From: Brevibacterium oceani
GTDB lineage: Bacteria; Actinomycetota; Actinomycetes; Actinomycetales; Brevibacteriaceae
Length of the DNA stretch: 64,000 bases
NCBI RefSeq assembly: GCF_013623835.1
Contig: NZ_JABKDE010000002.1
Span: forward strand, 124,001-188,000
Reading direction: 5' to 3'
Shown piece by piece: positions 35,905-44,902 of the stretch. A program made the translations under genes and the position numbers. The notes under the pieces are model-generated. The model had not been told where the DNA came from. It did no database searches and worked only from the letters and a program-made list of their open reading frames with translations. Every line of letters starts with the position of its first letter. The first letter of the stretch is position 1.

Positions 35905-36633
35905 GTGCACAACTATCGTGATGAAGGCATCGTGCTGCAAGGGCACAAGCTCGGCGAAGCCGACCGCATCGTCACCGTGCTCACCCGCAGCCACGGGCTC
36001 GTCCGAGCCGTCGCCAAGGGGGTGCGCCGGACGAAATCGCGGTTCGGCTCCCGCCTCGAACCTTTCATGTTCGTCGACCTCCAATGCCATGTCGGACGCA
36101 ACCTCGACATCGTCACCCAGGTCGAACTCATCGAACCCTTCGCCCGCGGAATCGCCGCCGACTACGATGTCTACTCGGCCGCCTCGGTGATGGCCGAGAC
36201 CGCACGCAGCATCACCGAAGCCGAGCCCCAGTCGCGCACCCACTTCCTCCTCCTCGTCTCCGCGATCCGATCCCTGTGCAACCGCGAACACCCGCCGAGG
36301 CTGTCCCTCGACGCGTACCTGCTGCGCGCGATGTCCGTGGCCGGGTGGGCACCGAGCCTGCTCGACTGCGCTCAGTGCGGTCGACCCGGCCCTCACCGGG
36401 CATTCTCGGCCGCGCTCGGCGGGGCCGTGTGCACGAACTGCCGGCCCTCCGGTGCGGCACTGCCGGACACCGATGCCCTGGAGCACATGGCCGCGCTGCT
36501 GTCCGGGGACTGGGAGAGAGCCGAGGCGTCTGACCGGCACGACCAGATGGACGGGTCGAAGCTCGTGACCGACTGGGTGTCCTGGCACCTCGAACGCAAC
36601 ATCCGATCACTGAGAGTTCTGGAGAGCACATGA
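35905..36633 (+). CDS. recO: DNA repair protein RecO
   Basis: Recombination mediator that loads RecA on SSB-covered single strands with RecF/RecR. 242 residues: OB fold at 1-80 ([20 protein letters not shown], 20 residues), helical bundle and a zinc finger with CAQC and CTNC at about 156-178. The start is GTG, leaderless by position of the -10. The stop overlaps the uppS start by 4 bases (ATGA), a pairing common in actinobacteria. Confidence 0.96.
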   Translation: MHNYRDEGIVLQGHKLGEADRIVTVLTRSHGLVRAVAKGVRRTKSRFGSRLEPFMFVDLQCHVGRNLDIVTQVELIEPFARGIAADYDVYSAASVMAETARSITEAEPQSRTHFLLLVSAIRSLCNREHPPRLSLDAYLLRAMSVAGWAPSLLDCAQCGRPGPHRAFSAALGGAVCTNCRPSGAALPDTDALEHMAALLSGDWERAEASDRHDQMDGSKLVTDWVSWHLERNIRSLRVLEST

Positions 36634-37406
36634 GCTACCCCGCACCACCGGCCCATCCCAGCGGGGCGAAGCCTCCGCGCATCGACGCGAAGTTCGTGCC
36701 GCGGCACGTCGCGATCGTCATGGACGGCAACGGTCGGTGGGCGAATCAGCGGGGACTGCCGCGCACCGAGGGGCACAAGGCCGGCGAGGCCTCACTGCTC
36801 GACGTCATCCACGGTGCCATCGAGATCGGCGTGGACTACCTGTCGGCGTACGCCTTCTCGACCGAGAACTGGAAGCGCTCACCCGAAGAGGTGCGCTTCC
36901 TGATGGGCTTCAACCGTGACGTCATCCGCCGTCGTCGCGATGAACTCAACGCCCTGGGCGTGCGCATCGTGTGGTCGGGTCGTCCCGGTCGGCTGTGGCG
37001 ATCGGTCATCAACGAACTCGAGACCGCGGCCGAGATGACCAAGCACAACACAGGCCTCATCCTGCAGTTCTGCGTCAACTACGGCGGCCGGTCCGAGATC
37101 ATCGACGCGGTCAACGAGATCACCGCCGAGGTGGCTGCGGGCAGGCTCAAACCCGGCAAGGTCACGGAGAAGACCCTGCGGTCGCGCCTGTACTCACCCG
37201 AGGTTCCCGACGTCGACCTGTTCATGCGCTCCTCGGGGGAGCAGCGGACCTCGAACTTCCTGCTCTGGCAGTCCGCCTATGCCGAGATGGTCTTCCAGGA
37301 CGTACTCTGGCCCGACGTCGACCGGCGGACCCTGTGGGCAGCCATCGAAGAGTACGCCCGCCGTGACCGACGTTTCGGCGGAGCGGTCGACACGCCGACT
37401 GCCTGA
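36630..37406 (+). CDS. uppS: polyprenyl diphosphate synthase (UppS, Z type)
   Basis: cis-Prenyltransferase that builds the C50/C55 carrier lipid for peptidoglycan and wall polymers from IPP. 258 residues. [17 protein letters not shown] holds the catalytic aspartate and diphosphate loop; [10 protein letters not shown] and the C-terminal [20 protein letters not shown] (20 residues) bind IPP. Coupled to recO. Its substrates come from the MEP route started by dxs at 13 kb. Confidence 0.97.
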   Translation: MSYPAPPAHPSGAKPPRIDAKFVPRHVAIVMDGNGRWANQRGLPRTEGHKAGEASLLDVIHGAIEIGVDYLSAYAFSTENWKRSPEEVRFLMGFNRDVIRRRRDELNALGVRIVWSGRPGRLWRSVINELETAAEMTKHNTGLILQFCVNYGGRSEIIDAVNEITAEVAAGRLKPGKVTEKTLRSRLYSPEVPDVDLFMRSSGEQRTSNFLLWQSAYAEMVFQDVLWPDVDRRTLWAAIEEYARRDRRFGGAVDTPTA

Positions 37407-37443
37407 GGTGGGTCCGCGCAGGCGACGTTCCGCAGGCCTGCCG

Positions 37444-37511
37444 CATCAGCTTGGTGAACCTGCAACAGCTTGGTCTCTGCACCGAGCCGTTGCAGGTTCA
37501 CCGAGCTGATG
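37444..37511. repeat. 31-bp imperfect inverted repeat after uppS
   Basis: 37444-37474 pairs with 37481-37511 around CTCTGC. The arms differ at three positions, of which two would be G-U pairs in the + strand RNA. Longer than a typical terminator; see the second hairpin at 37551. Confidence 0.75.
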
Positions 37512-37550
37512 ATCAGTACGGCACTGCTGGGACTCGACCACGTACGCACA

Positions 37551-37582
37551 ACGGCCCCGCAACCATCAGGTTGCGGGGCCGT
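37551..37582. terminator. 14-bp hairpin between convergent uppS and deaD
   Basis: ACGGCCCCGCAACC-ATCA-GGTTGCGGGGCCGT, perfect stem, 48 bases from the deaD stop; suitable for both strands. Confidence 0.8.
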
Positions 37583-37629
37583 GCCGTTGAGAGAGCTCCT
37601 CAGCCGCTGAACTCTAACGCAGCTGCGGC

Positions 37630-39453
37630 TCAGTAGCGGTCGCGGGGGCGGTCGCCACGGCCGCCGCCGAACTTCTTGCCGCCGCCTCGGCGGTCACCGC
37701 GGAAGTTGCGGCTGTCACCGGGCTGCTTATCGAAGTTGCGCTTCTTGAACGGGCGTCCCGGGCGTCCGGAGTCCGGGCGGATGTCGATGGGGCGTCCCTG
37801 GATCTCGGTATTCGCGAGCTTGCGCAGCACCGACGGGTCGAGGTCCTTGGGCAGGTCGACGAGCGTGTGGTTCGAACGTATGTCGATGTGGCCGATCTGC
37901 TTCGAGGTGATTCCGCCTTCGTTCGCGATCGCACCGACCACAGCACCCGGCTGCAGGCGCTCATTGCGTCCGACGGCCAGACGGTAGGTCGTCATATTCT
38001 CATCGCGGACGCGACCTCCCCGGGCCGGACGGCCACCGTCACGGCCGCCGTCACGGCCGCCGTCGCGATCGCGGTCGCGGTTCTGACGACGCGCCGGCTC
38101 GGGCATCGGCTCGGCCCTGAGGGTGTTCGACTCGAGGACGAGCGAGGCCAGTGCGGCGGCGATGTTCGACGCCGGCACATCGCGGGAGAGCGAGTACTGT
38201 TCGAGGACCTCGGTGAGTTCGGAGAGTTCGGTGGTGGCCAGCACGTCGTCGATGCGCTTGGTGAACTTCTCCACTCGCGTGTTCGTCAGCTGCTCCACGC
38301 TGGGCAGGGTTAGCGGTTCGACCCTCTGCTTCGTGGCGCGTTCGATGGAGCCGAGCATGCGCTGCTCACGCGGGGTGACGAAGAGGATCGCCTCGCCCGA
38401 GCGTCCCGCACGACCGGTGCGGCCGATGCGGTGGACGTAGGACTCTGTGTCGTGTGGGATGTCGTAGTTGACCACGAGCGTGATCCGCTCGACGTCGAGT
38501 CCGCGAGCGGCGACGTCGGTGGCGACGAGGATGTCGATCTTGCCCTCGCGGAGCATGTCGATCGTGCGCTCACGCGCCTGCTGCGGGATGTCACCGTTGA
38601 TCGCGGCCGTCTTGAACCCGCGGGCACGCAGCTTCTCGGCCAGCTCCTCGGTGGCCTGCTTCGTGCGCACGAACATGATGATGCCCTCGTACTCCTCGAC
38701 CTCGAGGATGCGGGTCAGGGCGTCGAGCTTGTGCGAATGCTGAACCATGAAGTAGCGCTGGCGGATGTTCGCACCAGTCTGCGACTTCGCAGCGACCCGG
38801 ACTTCCTTCGGATCATTGAGGTACTTGCCGGTGATCCGGTGGATCGAGGTCGGCATCGTCGCGGAGAACAGCGCCACCTGGCGGTCCTCGCCGACCTGAC
38901 CGAAGATCTCCTCGATGTCCTCGGCGAAGCCCATCTTGAGCATCTCGTCGGCCTCATCGAGGATGAGGTGCTTGAGGCTGCCGAGTTTGAGGGAGCCCTT
39001 CTTGAGGTGGTCGATGACACGACCGGGAGTGCCGACGACGACCTGAGCGCCGCGACGCAGACCGGCCAGCTGCGGGCCGTAGGCTTGACCGCCGTAGATC
39101 GGGAGCACGGAGAAGTCGGGCAGTTCGGTGGCGTAGGAGGTGAACGCCTCGGCGACCTGGATGGCCAGCTCACGGGTGGGGGTGAGGACGAGGGCGAACG
39201 GGCCATCGTCGGCGCGCCCCGCCTCGGCGAGGTCGGACAGTGCCGGCAGAGCGAACGCGGCGGTCTTGCCGGTTCCGGTCTGAGCCAGGCCGATGACGTC
39301 TTGGCCGGACAGGAGGGTCGGGATGGTCTCGGCCTGGATCGGGGTGGGGGTCTCGTAGCCCTGCGCCTCGACGGCCTTGAGCACGAGGGGATGGAGTCCC
39401 AGTTCGGAGAATTTCGGAGTGGTCGGTTCGTCGGTGGTGGACACGTCTGTCAT
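37630..39453 (-). CDS. deaD: DEAD-box RNA helicase (DeaD/CsdA type)
   Basis: ATP-dependent RNA helicase of 607 residues, acting on structured RNA during ribosome assembly, cold growth or decay. Q motif at the N-terminus (FSELGLHPLVLKAV, PTPIQ), Walker A AQTGTGKT, DEAD in ILDEADEMLKMGF, SAT in FSATMP and HRIGRTGRAG are all present. The C-terminal DbpA-type RNA-binding domain is at about 490-565 and the tail is Arg/Gly-rich (GGRDGGRDGGRP, RRGGGKKFGGGRGDRPRDRY). It diverges from glyS. Confidence 0.95.
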   Translation of the reverse strand: MTDVSTTDEPTTPKFSELGLHPLVLKAVEAQGYETPTPIQAETIPTLLSGQDVIGLAQTGTGKTAAFALPALSDLAEAGRADDGPFALVLTPTRELAIQVAEAFTSYATELPDFSVLPIYGGQAYGPQLAGLRRGAQVVVGTPGRVIDHLKKGSLKLGSLKHLILDEADEMLKMGFAEDIEEIFGQVGEDRQVALFSATMPTSIHRITGKYLNDPKEVRVAAKSQTGANIRQRYFMVQHSHKLDALTRILEVEEYEGIIMFVRTKQATEELAEKLRARGFKTAAINGDIPQQARERTIDMLREGKIDILVATDVAARGLDVERITLVVNYDIPHDTESYVHRIGRTGRAGRSGEAILFVTPREQRMLGSIERATKQRVEPLTLPSVEQLTNTRVEKFTKRIDDVLATTELSELTEVLEQYSLSRDVPASNIAAALASLVLESNTLRAEPMPEPARRQNRDRDRDGGRDGGRDGGRPARGGRVRDENMTTYRLAVGRNERLQPGAVVGAIANEGGITSKQIGHIDIRSNHTLVDLPKDLDPSVLRKLANTEIQGRPIDIRPDSGRPGRPFKKRNFDKQPGDSRNFRGDRRGGGKKFGGGRGDRPRDRY

Positions 39454-39814
39454 GAGTGATCTCTCTCACGTCGGCACACACTTGATCGCAGATGACTGTA
39501 GTGGCGATCTACCCTGCGGCCGCTTGTGCAATCATCGTGAGCAATCCGGGCCGAAACCGTAGAGATCCAAGAACTCGCTTGGACAGACGTGGAAGACGTC
39601 CGTACGGAGAAAGGTTTGGGTGTAGTCCAAGTCTACATGCCACACCCGCGCCGAGGTGGCCCCGATGTGGGAGAGGAAGTGTGAGATCAGTCGCCTCCCG
39701 CGCTCATCGACCACGGTCGGGTCGTCGTTGAGGACGGGACCGGCCGACCCGTTAGGCTGGTACCTGCGAGCCACGGCAGCCGGCCGTAGGCGAACCGAAA
39801 CAAGGAGAGAACAA
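39454..39814. other. 361-base divergent intergenic region between deaD and glyS
   Basis: Holds the promoters of both genes. On the minus strand an open frame of 61 codons from GTG 39714 to 39532 ([20 protein letters not shown]...) has an amino acid composition like a real protein, with many aromatic and hydrophobic residues, but no ribosome binding site. It may be a small gene or a remnant. Otherwise nothing recognised. Confidence 0.35.
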
Positions 39815-41197
39815 GTGGCACAGTCGAAGTTGGATGCCGTCATCGCGCTGGCAAAACGCAGAGGATTCGTCTTCCAGGCCGGTGAGATCTACGGCGGTTC
39901 CCGCTCGGCATGGGATTACGGGCCTTTGGGTGTCGAACTCAAGGACAATATCAAGTCCCAGTGGTGGCAGACCTTCGTCCGCGGTCGTGAGGACGTCGTC
40001 GGACTCGACTCCTCGATCATCCTGCCCAAGCGCGTGTGGGAAGCCTCCGGCCACGTCGCCACATTCGTCGACCCGCTCGTCGAATGCCTCAACTGCCACA
40101 AGCGCCACCGGGAGGACCACCTCGTCGAGGCCTATGAGGCGAAGAACAAGAAGGCTCCTGAGAACGGCATGGCCGATGTCGTGTGCCCCGACTGCGGCAC
40201 CCGCGGTCAGTGGACCGAACCGCAGGAGTTCTCCGGACTCGTCAAGACCTTCCTCGGGCCCGTCGACTCCGAATCGGGCCTGCACTATCTGCGTCCCGAG
40301 ACCGCGCAGGGCATCTTCGTCAACTTCAACAATGTGCTCACCGCCGCGCGGAAGAAGCCGCCGTTCGGCATCGGCCAGATCGGCAAGGCCTTCCGCAACG
40401 AGATCACGCCCGGCAACTTCATCTTCCGCACACGCGAGTTCGAGCAGATGGAGATCGAGTACTTCGTCCACCCGGATGAGGCCGACGGCTTCTACAAGCA
40501 GTGGGTCGAAGACTGCTGGAACTGGTTCATCGACCTCGGCATCTCCGAAGACAACGTCCGCCGCCTCGACGTGCCGGCCGAAGACCGCGCTCACTACTCC
40601 TCGGGTACGATCGACGTCGAGTACCGCTTCGGTTTCCAGGGCTCCGAATGGGGCGAGCTCATGGGCGTGGCCAACCGCACCGACTACGATCTGGGCACCC
40701 ATACCGAGGTCTCGGGAGCGAAGCTGCAGTACTTCGACCAGGCCAGCGGCGACCGCTACACCCCGTATGTCATTGAGCCCTCGTTCGGTCTCACCCGGTC
40801 GATGATGGCCTTCCTCGTCGACGCGTACACCGAGGACGAGGCACCGAACACGAAGGGCGGGGTCGACAAGCGCGTCCTGCTCAAGCTCGATCCCCGTCTG
40901 GCTCCGGTCAAGGCCGCCGTGCTGCCGCTGAGCCGCAACGAGAAGCTCACGCCGGCGGCGAAGGACCTCGCGGCGACGCTGCGCAAGCGCTGGAACATCG
41001 ACTTCGACGACGCCGGCGCCATCGGGCGCCGCTACCGCCGGCAGGACGAGGTCGGTACGCCGCTGTGCATCACCGTCGACTTCGACTCGCTCGATGACAA
41101 TGCGGTCACGATCCGCAAGCGCGACGACATGAGCCAGGAACGCGTGAGCATCGACCAGGTGGAGAAGTACCTGGCCGACCACCTCGGCGAGGTCTGA
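39815..41197 (+). CDS. glyS: glycine--tRNA ligase (single-chain, alpha2 type)
   Basis: Class II aminoacyl-tRNA synthetase of 460 residues. Motif 2 is [19 protein letters not shown]; the anticodon-binding domain lies at about 355-455; a zinc-binding insertion has CLNCHKRH and CPDC. GTG 39815 has AAGGAGAGAA just upstream and begins [17 protein letters not shown] as in homologues; an upstream frame to 39656 is not used. A 60-bp palindrome follows the stop by 12 bases. Confidence 0.96.
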   Translation: MAQSKLDAVIALAKRRGFVFQAGEIYGGSRSAWDYGPLGVELKDNIKSQWWQTFVRGREDVVGLDSSIILPKRVWEASGHVATFVDPLVECLNCHKRHREDHLVEAYEAKNKKAPENGMADVVCPDCGTRGQWTEPQEFSGLVKTFLGPVDSESGLHYLRPETAQGIFVNFNNVLTAARKKPPFGIGQIGKAFRNEITPGNFIFRTREFEQMEIEYFVHPDEADGFYKQWVEDCWNWFIDLGISEDNVRRLDVPAEDRAHYSSGTIDVEYRFGFQGSEWGELMGVANRTDYDLGTHTEVSGAKLQYFDQASGDRYTPYVIEPSFGLTRSMMAFLVDAYTEDEAPNTKGGVDKRVLLKLDPRLAPVKAAVLPLSRNEKLTPAAKDLAATLRKRWNIDFDDAGAIGRRYRRQDEVGTPLCITVDFDSLDDNAVTIRKRDDMSQERVSIDQVEKYLADHLGEV

Positions 41198-41208
41198 CCC
41201 CTCCCAAT

Positions 41209-41268
41209 TGCTACCCGACGGCGGCCCAGCAACCTGGCGCCAGGTTGCTGGGCCGCCGTCGGGTAGCA
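41209..41268. repeat. perfect 60-bp palindrome, member of a repeat family
   Basis: 41209-41238 is the exact reverse complement of 41239-41268, with no loop. The outer sequence CTACCCGACGGCGGCCCAGC recurs at 48268 and, with one change, at 42664. It lies between co-directional glyS and yibE/F and may also act as a terminator. Confidence 0.85.
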
Positions 41269-41319
41269 CCATCATCGGGCGCCGTCTCGAATCGAGCAGC
41301 TATCTTCTGAAGGTCCGCC

Positions 41320-42651
41320 ATGCATATGACGCTCCACCACGAACCGAAGGCTTCCCCGCGGGTTCGACTGATCATGATCGCCTGCCTCGTCCCGCTCGTC
41401 GCGGTCACCATTGCAGGTCTGCTCCTGCTCTGGCCCGACGGGCCGGACACCGATCTGCCCGGCGGCGGACCGACGACGAACGCGGCGGAGGGCGTCTCCG
41501 ACACCGAGGCGACCGTCACGGCCGTCGACGCCTCGGAGTGTGAGACAGGGGAGACGGACCCCACGATCATGGCCGACTGCGTGGTCTACACCGCCGAGGC
41601 GGACGGCCATGACGGCAGCCTCTACGTCACTCCCGATGCCATCAAGGCAGGCGTCGGCGTCGGTGACAAGGTCAAGGTCCTCGACTTCACCGAGTCGCCC
41701 GACCGGGCGGAGACCGGATCGGACTTCGTGTTCATCGACTACGACCGGGATGTTCCGCTGGTGGCGTTGGCGATCGTCTACGGACTCGTCGTGCTCGTCG
41801 TCGCGGGTTTCCGGGGACTGCGGGCACTCATCGGGCTCGGCTTCGCCGGTGTGGTGCTGCTCGTGTTCATGCTGCCGGCGATCCTCGACGGCAAACCGCC
41901 GATCCTCGTGGCGATGATCGCGGCGAGTGCGATCATGGTCATCGCCCTCTACCTCGCCCACGGGATCTCGACACGGACGACGACCGCACTGTTCGGCACC
42001 GTGCTCGGAATCATCATCACCGGGGTGCTGGGCGCTTGGATGAGCTCATGGGCGAACCTCGGCATCGCCTACACCGAGGACGGCTATCTGCTCACCGACA
42101 CGACGAATCTGTCGATGACCGACCTCATCGTCTGCGCGATCCTCATCACCGGCCTCGGCGTGCTCAACGACGTGACGATCACTCAGGCCTCGGCAGTCTG
42201 GGAACTGGCGACGGTGGCACCGGATCTCAAGGGCCGACAGCTCTTCGCTCGCGGCATGCGCATCGGCCGTGACCACATCGCCTCAACGGTGTACACGATC
42301 ACATTCGCCTACGTCGGTTCGGCGCTGACGACGCTCATCATCGTCTCCGCCCACGACCAGTCGTTCTTCGACACTCTGACACTGGGGGAGATGTCGATCG
42401 AAGTCGTAAGCATCCTCGTGTGCTCGATCGGACTGGTCGTCGCGATCCCGCTGACGACCGCGCTCGGTGTGCTCGTCGTCCGCTCCGGTGTCCGTCCGCC
42501 CCGAGTTCCTGCGCGTTCAGCCGACACGGCGCGACCGGAGGCGACGAACGCGCCCACAGAGCTGACGAACGCACCCACGGAGTCATCATCGCAGACGTCG
42601 GCCGACGCACAGCCGATGACTCGTTGCGAGGCCCTCCGGCGCAACCGCTGA
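41320..42651 (+). CDS. YibE/F family membrane protein
   Basis: A 443-residue integral membrane protein. One N-terminal helix (17-38), an extracytoplasmic domain (40-145) and about seven helices (145-385) matching the YibE/F family: VYGLVVLVVAGFRGLRALIGL, GISTRTTTALFGT and LGVLNDVTITQASAVWEL are its signatures. A hydrophilic tail of 50 residues is Thr/Ala/Glu-rich with two NAPTE repeats. TATCTT at 41301 may be its -10, giving a very short leader with AAGG. ATG 41326 is an equally possible start. Function unknown. Confidence 0.88.
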   Translation: MHMTLHHEPKASPRVRLIMIACLVPLVAVTIAGLLLLWPDGPDTDLPGGGPTTNAAEGVSDTEATVTAVDASECETGETDPTIMADCVVYTAEADGHDGSLYVTPDAIKAGVGVGDKVKVLDFTESPDRAETGSDFVFIDYDRDVPLVALAIVYGLVVLVVAGFRGLRALIGLGFAGVVLLVFMLPAILDGKPPILVAMIAASAIMVIALYLAHGISTRTTTALFGTVLGIIITGVLGAWMSSWANLGIAYTEDGYLLTDTTNLSMTDLIVCAILITGLGVLNDVTITQASAVWELATVAPDLKGRQLFARGMRIGRDHIASTVYTITFAYVGSALTTLIIVSAHDQSFFDTLTLGEMSIEVVSILVCSIGLVVAIPLTTALGVLVVRSGVRPPRVPARSADTARPEATNAPTELTNAPTESSSQTSADAQPMTRCEALRRNR

Positions 42652-42662
42652 CGCTTCAGACA

Positions 42663-42712
42663 ACCTGACGGCGGCCCAGATACCCCGCAAGGTATCTGGG
42701 CCGCCGTCAGGT
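42663..42712. repeat. palindromic repeat, second copy
   Basis: 42663-42684 pairs perfectly with 42691-42712 around CCGCAA. The stem base CCTGACGGCGGCCCAG is shared with the copies at 41209 and 48265; the inner stem and loop are different. It lies between convergent yibE/F and the aminotransferase gene. Confidence 0.85.
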
Positions 42713-42727
42713 AGCAAGTGGGGAGGG

Positions 42728-44119
42728 TCAGAACATAGTCCAGGCCTCGTTGAGGACGCCGCGGATGATCTGCTCCATCTCGTCGAACTCGCTCTGGCCG
42801 ACCGTCAGCGGCGGCGAGAGCTGGATGACCGGGTCGCCACGGTCGTCGGCACGGCAGTACAGACCGTTTTCGTACATCTTTGCCGACACGAAGTTCTTGA
42901 GAATCCGCTCGGACTCCTCCTCGGTGAACGACTCCTTCGAGTCCTTGTCCTTGACGAGTTCGATTCCGTAGAAGAACCCCTCACCGCGGACATCGCCGAC
43001 GATCGGCAGGTCCTTGAGCTTCTCGAGCGTGAACTTGAACGCCGCGGCGTTCTCGTGCACGTGGTCGTTGAGCTTCTCGGCCTCGAAGACGTCGAAGTTC
43101 GCCATCGCAGCGGCACAGGCGACGGGGTGTCCGCCGAAGGTGTAGCCGTGGTAGAACGTATCGTTGCCGCCTGGGCCGAAGGGCTCGAAGAGGCGGTCGG
43201 AGGCGATCATCGCACCCAGCGGCGCATAGCCGGAGGTGATGCCCTTGGCCGAGGTGATGATGTCGGGCACATACCCGAAGTCATTGCAGGCGAACATATC
43301 GCCGATGCGGCCGTAGGCGCAGATCGTCTCGTCCGAGACCAGCAGCACATCGTACTCGTCGCAGATCTCGCGGACCCGGTCGAAGTAGCCGGGAGGCGGC
43401 GGGAAGCATCCTCCGGAGTTCTGCACGGGCTCGAGGAAGACGGCGGCGACCGAGTCGGCCCCCTCGAATTCGATGGCCTCGCCGATGCGGTCGGCGGCCC
43501 AGCGGCCGAAGGCCTTCTCATCGTGAGCGTAGGGCTCGGGTGCGCGGTAGAAGTTCGTGTTCGGCACCTTGTGGGCACCGGGAACCAGGGGAGCGAACTG
43601 CTCGCGCAGACCCGGCAGCGAGGTCACCGACAGCGCACCGTGCGGCGTGCCGTGGTAGGCCGTGGCCCGCGAGATGATCTTGTGCTTGCCCGGCTTGCCG
43701 ACGAGCTTGAAGTAGTTCTTCGCCAGCTTCATCGCCGACTCGACCGAGTCGCCGCCGCCGGAGGTGAGGAAGACCCGGTTGAGGTCGCCCGGCGCGTAGC
43801 TGGCCAGTCGCTCGGAGACCTCGATGGCCTGCGGGTGGGTGTACGACCACAGCGGCATAAATGGCAGCTGCAGGGTCTGGTCGTACATCGCCTTGGCGAT
43901 CTCCTCGCGACCGTGTCCCACCTGAACGGTGAACAGGCCGGCGAGACCGTCGAGGTACTTCTTGCCCTTGTCGTCGAAGATGTGGTGGCCTTCACCGCGT
44001 ACGATGACCGGCGCCTCACCACCTTTGAACAGTGCCTGGTGTGGTGACATATGCATCCACACGTTGTTGCGGATGGCCTCCTGGTAAGGAGTGCCGGCCC
44101 TGGTGACATTCTCAGTCAT
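42728..44119 (-). CDS. class III aminotransferase
   Basis: PLP-dependent omega-aminotransferase of 463 residues. TSGGGDSVESAMKLAK is the phosphate-binding segment, AYHGTPHGALS and LVSDETICAYGRIG carry the cofactor aspartate region, and the PLP lysine is in ITSAKGITSGYAPLGAM. Family members transfer amino groups from beta-alanine, GABA, putrescine, taurine or diaminobutyrate to pyruvate or 2-oxoglutarate; the donor is not determined by motif. The ATG at 44119 overlaps the stop of the Lrp gene by 4 bases and GGGGGA precedes it. Operon partner and neighbour DoeA suggest catabolism of a diamine or ectoine product. Confidence 0.88.
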   Translation of the reverse strand: MTENVTRAGTPYQEAIRNNVWMHMSPHQALFKGGEAPVIVRGEGHHIFDDKGKKYLDGLAGLFTVQVGHGREEIAKAMYDQTLQLPFMPLWSYTHPQAIEVSERLASYAPGDLNRVFLTSGGGDSVESAMKLAKNYFKLVGKPGKHKIISRATAYHGTPHGALSVTSLPGLREQFAPLVPGAHKVPNTNFYRAPEPYAHDEKAFGRWAADRIGEAIEFEGADSVAAVFLEPVQNSGGCFPPPPGYFDRVREICDEYDVLLVSDETICAYGRIGDMFACNDFGYVPDIITSAKGITSGYAPLGAMIASDRLFEPFGPGGNDTFYHGYTFGGHPVACAAAMANFDVFEAEKLNDHVHENAAAFKFTLEKLKDLPIVGDVRGEGFFYGIELVKDKDSKESFTEEESERILKNFVSAKMYENGLYCRADDRGDPVIQLSPPLTVGQSEFDEMEQIIRGVLNEAWTMF

Positions 44120-44601
44120 CGTGTCCCCCAATTGTATTTCTGCTTCTCCAGTGAGAGGTACATGAAGAGCTCCGTATCCACGACAGCATCGATCGAACGG
44201 AGCTCCTCATTGACGAACTCGATCAGATGCCGATCCGATTCGCAGACGATCTCCACGAGGAGGTCGAATGAGCCTGCGGTGACGACGAGGTAATCGATCT
44301 CGTCGTAGTCGTGGAGCTGTTCGGCGACCGCGGAGATGTCCCCGCGGACCTTGAGACCCACCATCGCCTGCCGTGCGAAGCCGAGACTCAAGGGGTCGGT
44401 CACGGCGACGATCTCCATCACGCCGGAATCGATGAGCCTCGAGACTCGCTGACGCACGGCGGCCTCGGACAGGCCGACGGACTTTCCGATGGCCGAGTAG
44501 GACTTCCGTCCGTCGTGCTGCAGTTCGACGATGATCGCCTTCGACTTCTCGTCGAGGTTGCCCAGACGGGAACTGCCGCCGTTCGACAGGAACTGGTCCA
44601 T
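44116..44601 (-). CDS. Lrp/AsnC-family regulator
   Basis: A 161-residue regulator: HTH at about 16-65 (SYSAIGKSVGLSEAAVRQRVSRL in two parts: SYSAIGKSVGLSE, AAVRQRVSRL) and a RAM ligand domain at 75-150. It is the first gene of an operon with the aminotransferase (4-base overlap), GGAGGTG upstream of ATG, and diverges from the DoeA-like gene over a 301-base gap. In Halomonas an Lrp-type protein (DoeX) controls ectoine breakdown genes, so this may be a counterpart; amino acid control of the aminotransferase alone is equally possible. Confidence 0.9.
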   Translation of the reverse strand: MDQFLSNGGSSRLGNLDEKSKAIIVELQHDGRKSYSAIGKSVGLSEAAVRQRVSRLIDSGVMEIVAVTDPLSLGFARQAMVGLKVRGDISAVAEQLHDYDEIDYLVVTAGSFDLLVEIVCESDRHLIEFVNEELRSIDAVVDTELFMYLSLEKQKYNWGTR

Positions 44602-44902
44602 TCTTCACCTCCGTGATGTGCGTCTCACGCCAATCTATCACCGATTCAATCGGAATGAGTAGTCGAATATGCGGAATCAGTCGAAACCTGAAAAATATGA
44701 TTCTGGATTCGTCAGTTTCGTTCGGCTTGGCCGTCGATGTACTGCGCGCCGAGGTGCGCGGCGAGGTGCGCGAAGGTGTGCACCCGTGGGGCGGCAGGAT
44801 CGCGCGGCCGGAATCCACTCGCAGCACCCGTCTGAGCGGCCCCGGCAACACGCGCGTGAACAGTGATTGACAGGCTGTGAGCAGGATCACCACACTGTAA
44901 TC
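44602..44902. promoter_or_regulatory. divergent control region of the Lrp/aminotransferase and DoeA genes
   Basis: Visibly AT-richer than its surroundings at 44640-44720, with repeated half-sites CGGAAT, CGAATA, CGGAAT and CGAAAC spaced roughly one helical turn apart, as expected of Lrp-type sites. TTGACA (44867-44872), an 18-base spacer and CACACT (44891-44896) then form a promoter ending 6 bases before ATG 44903: a leaderless DoeA transcript. An open frame 44613-44870 spans the gap but looks non-coding. Confidence 0.5.

Noticed and set aside
44613..44870. Open frame of 85 codons spanning the gap between the Lrp gene and doeA
   Set aside because: It crosses the AT-rich control region and has no ribosome binding site; its second half is Arg/Gly-rich.
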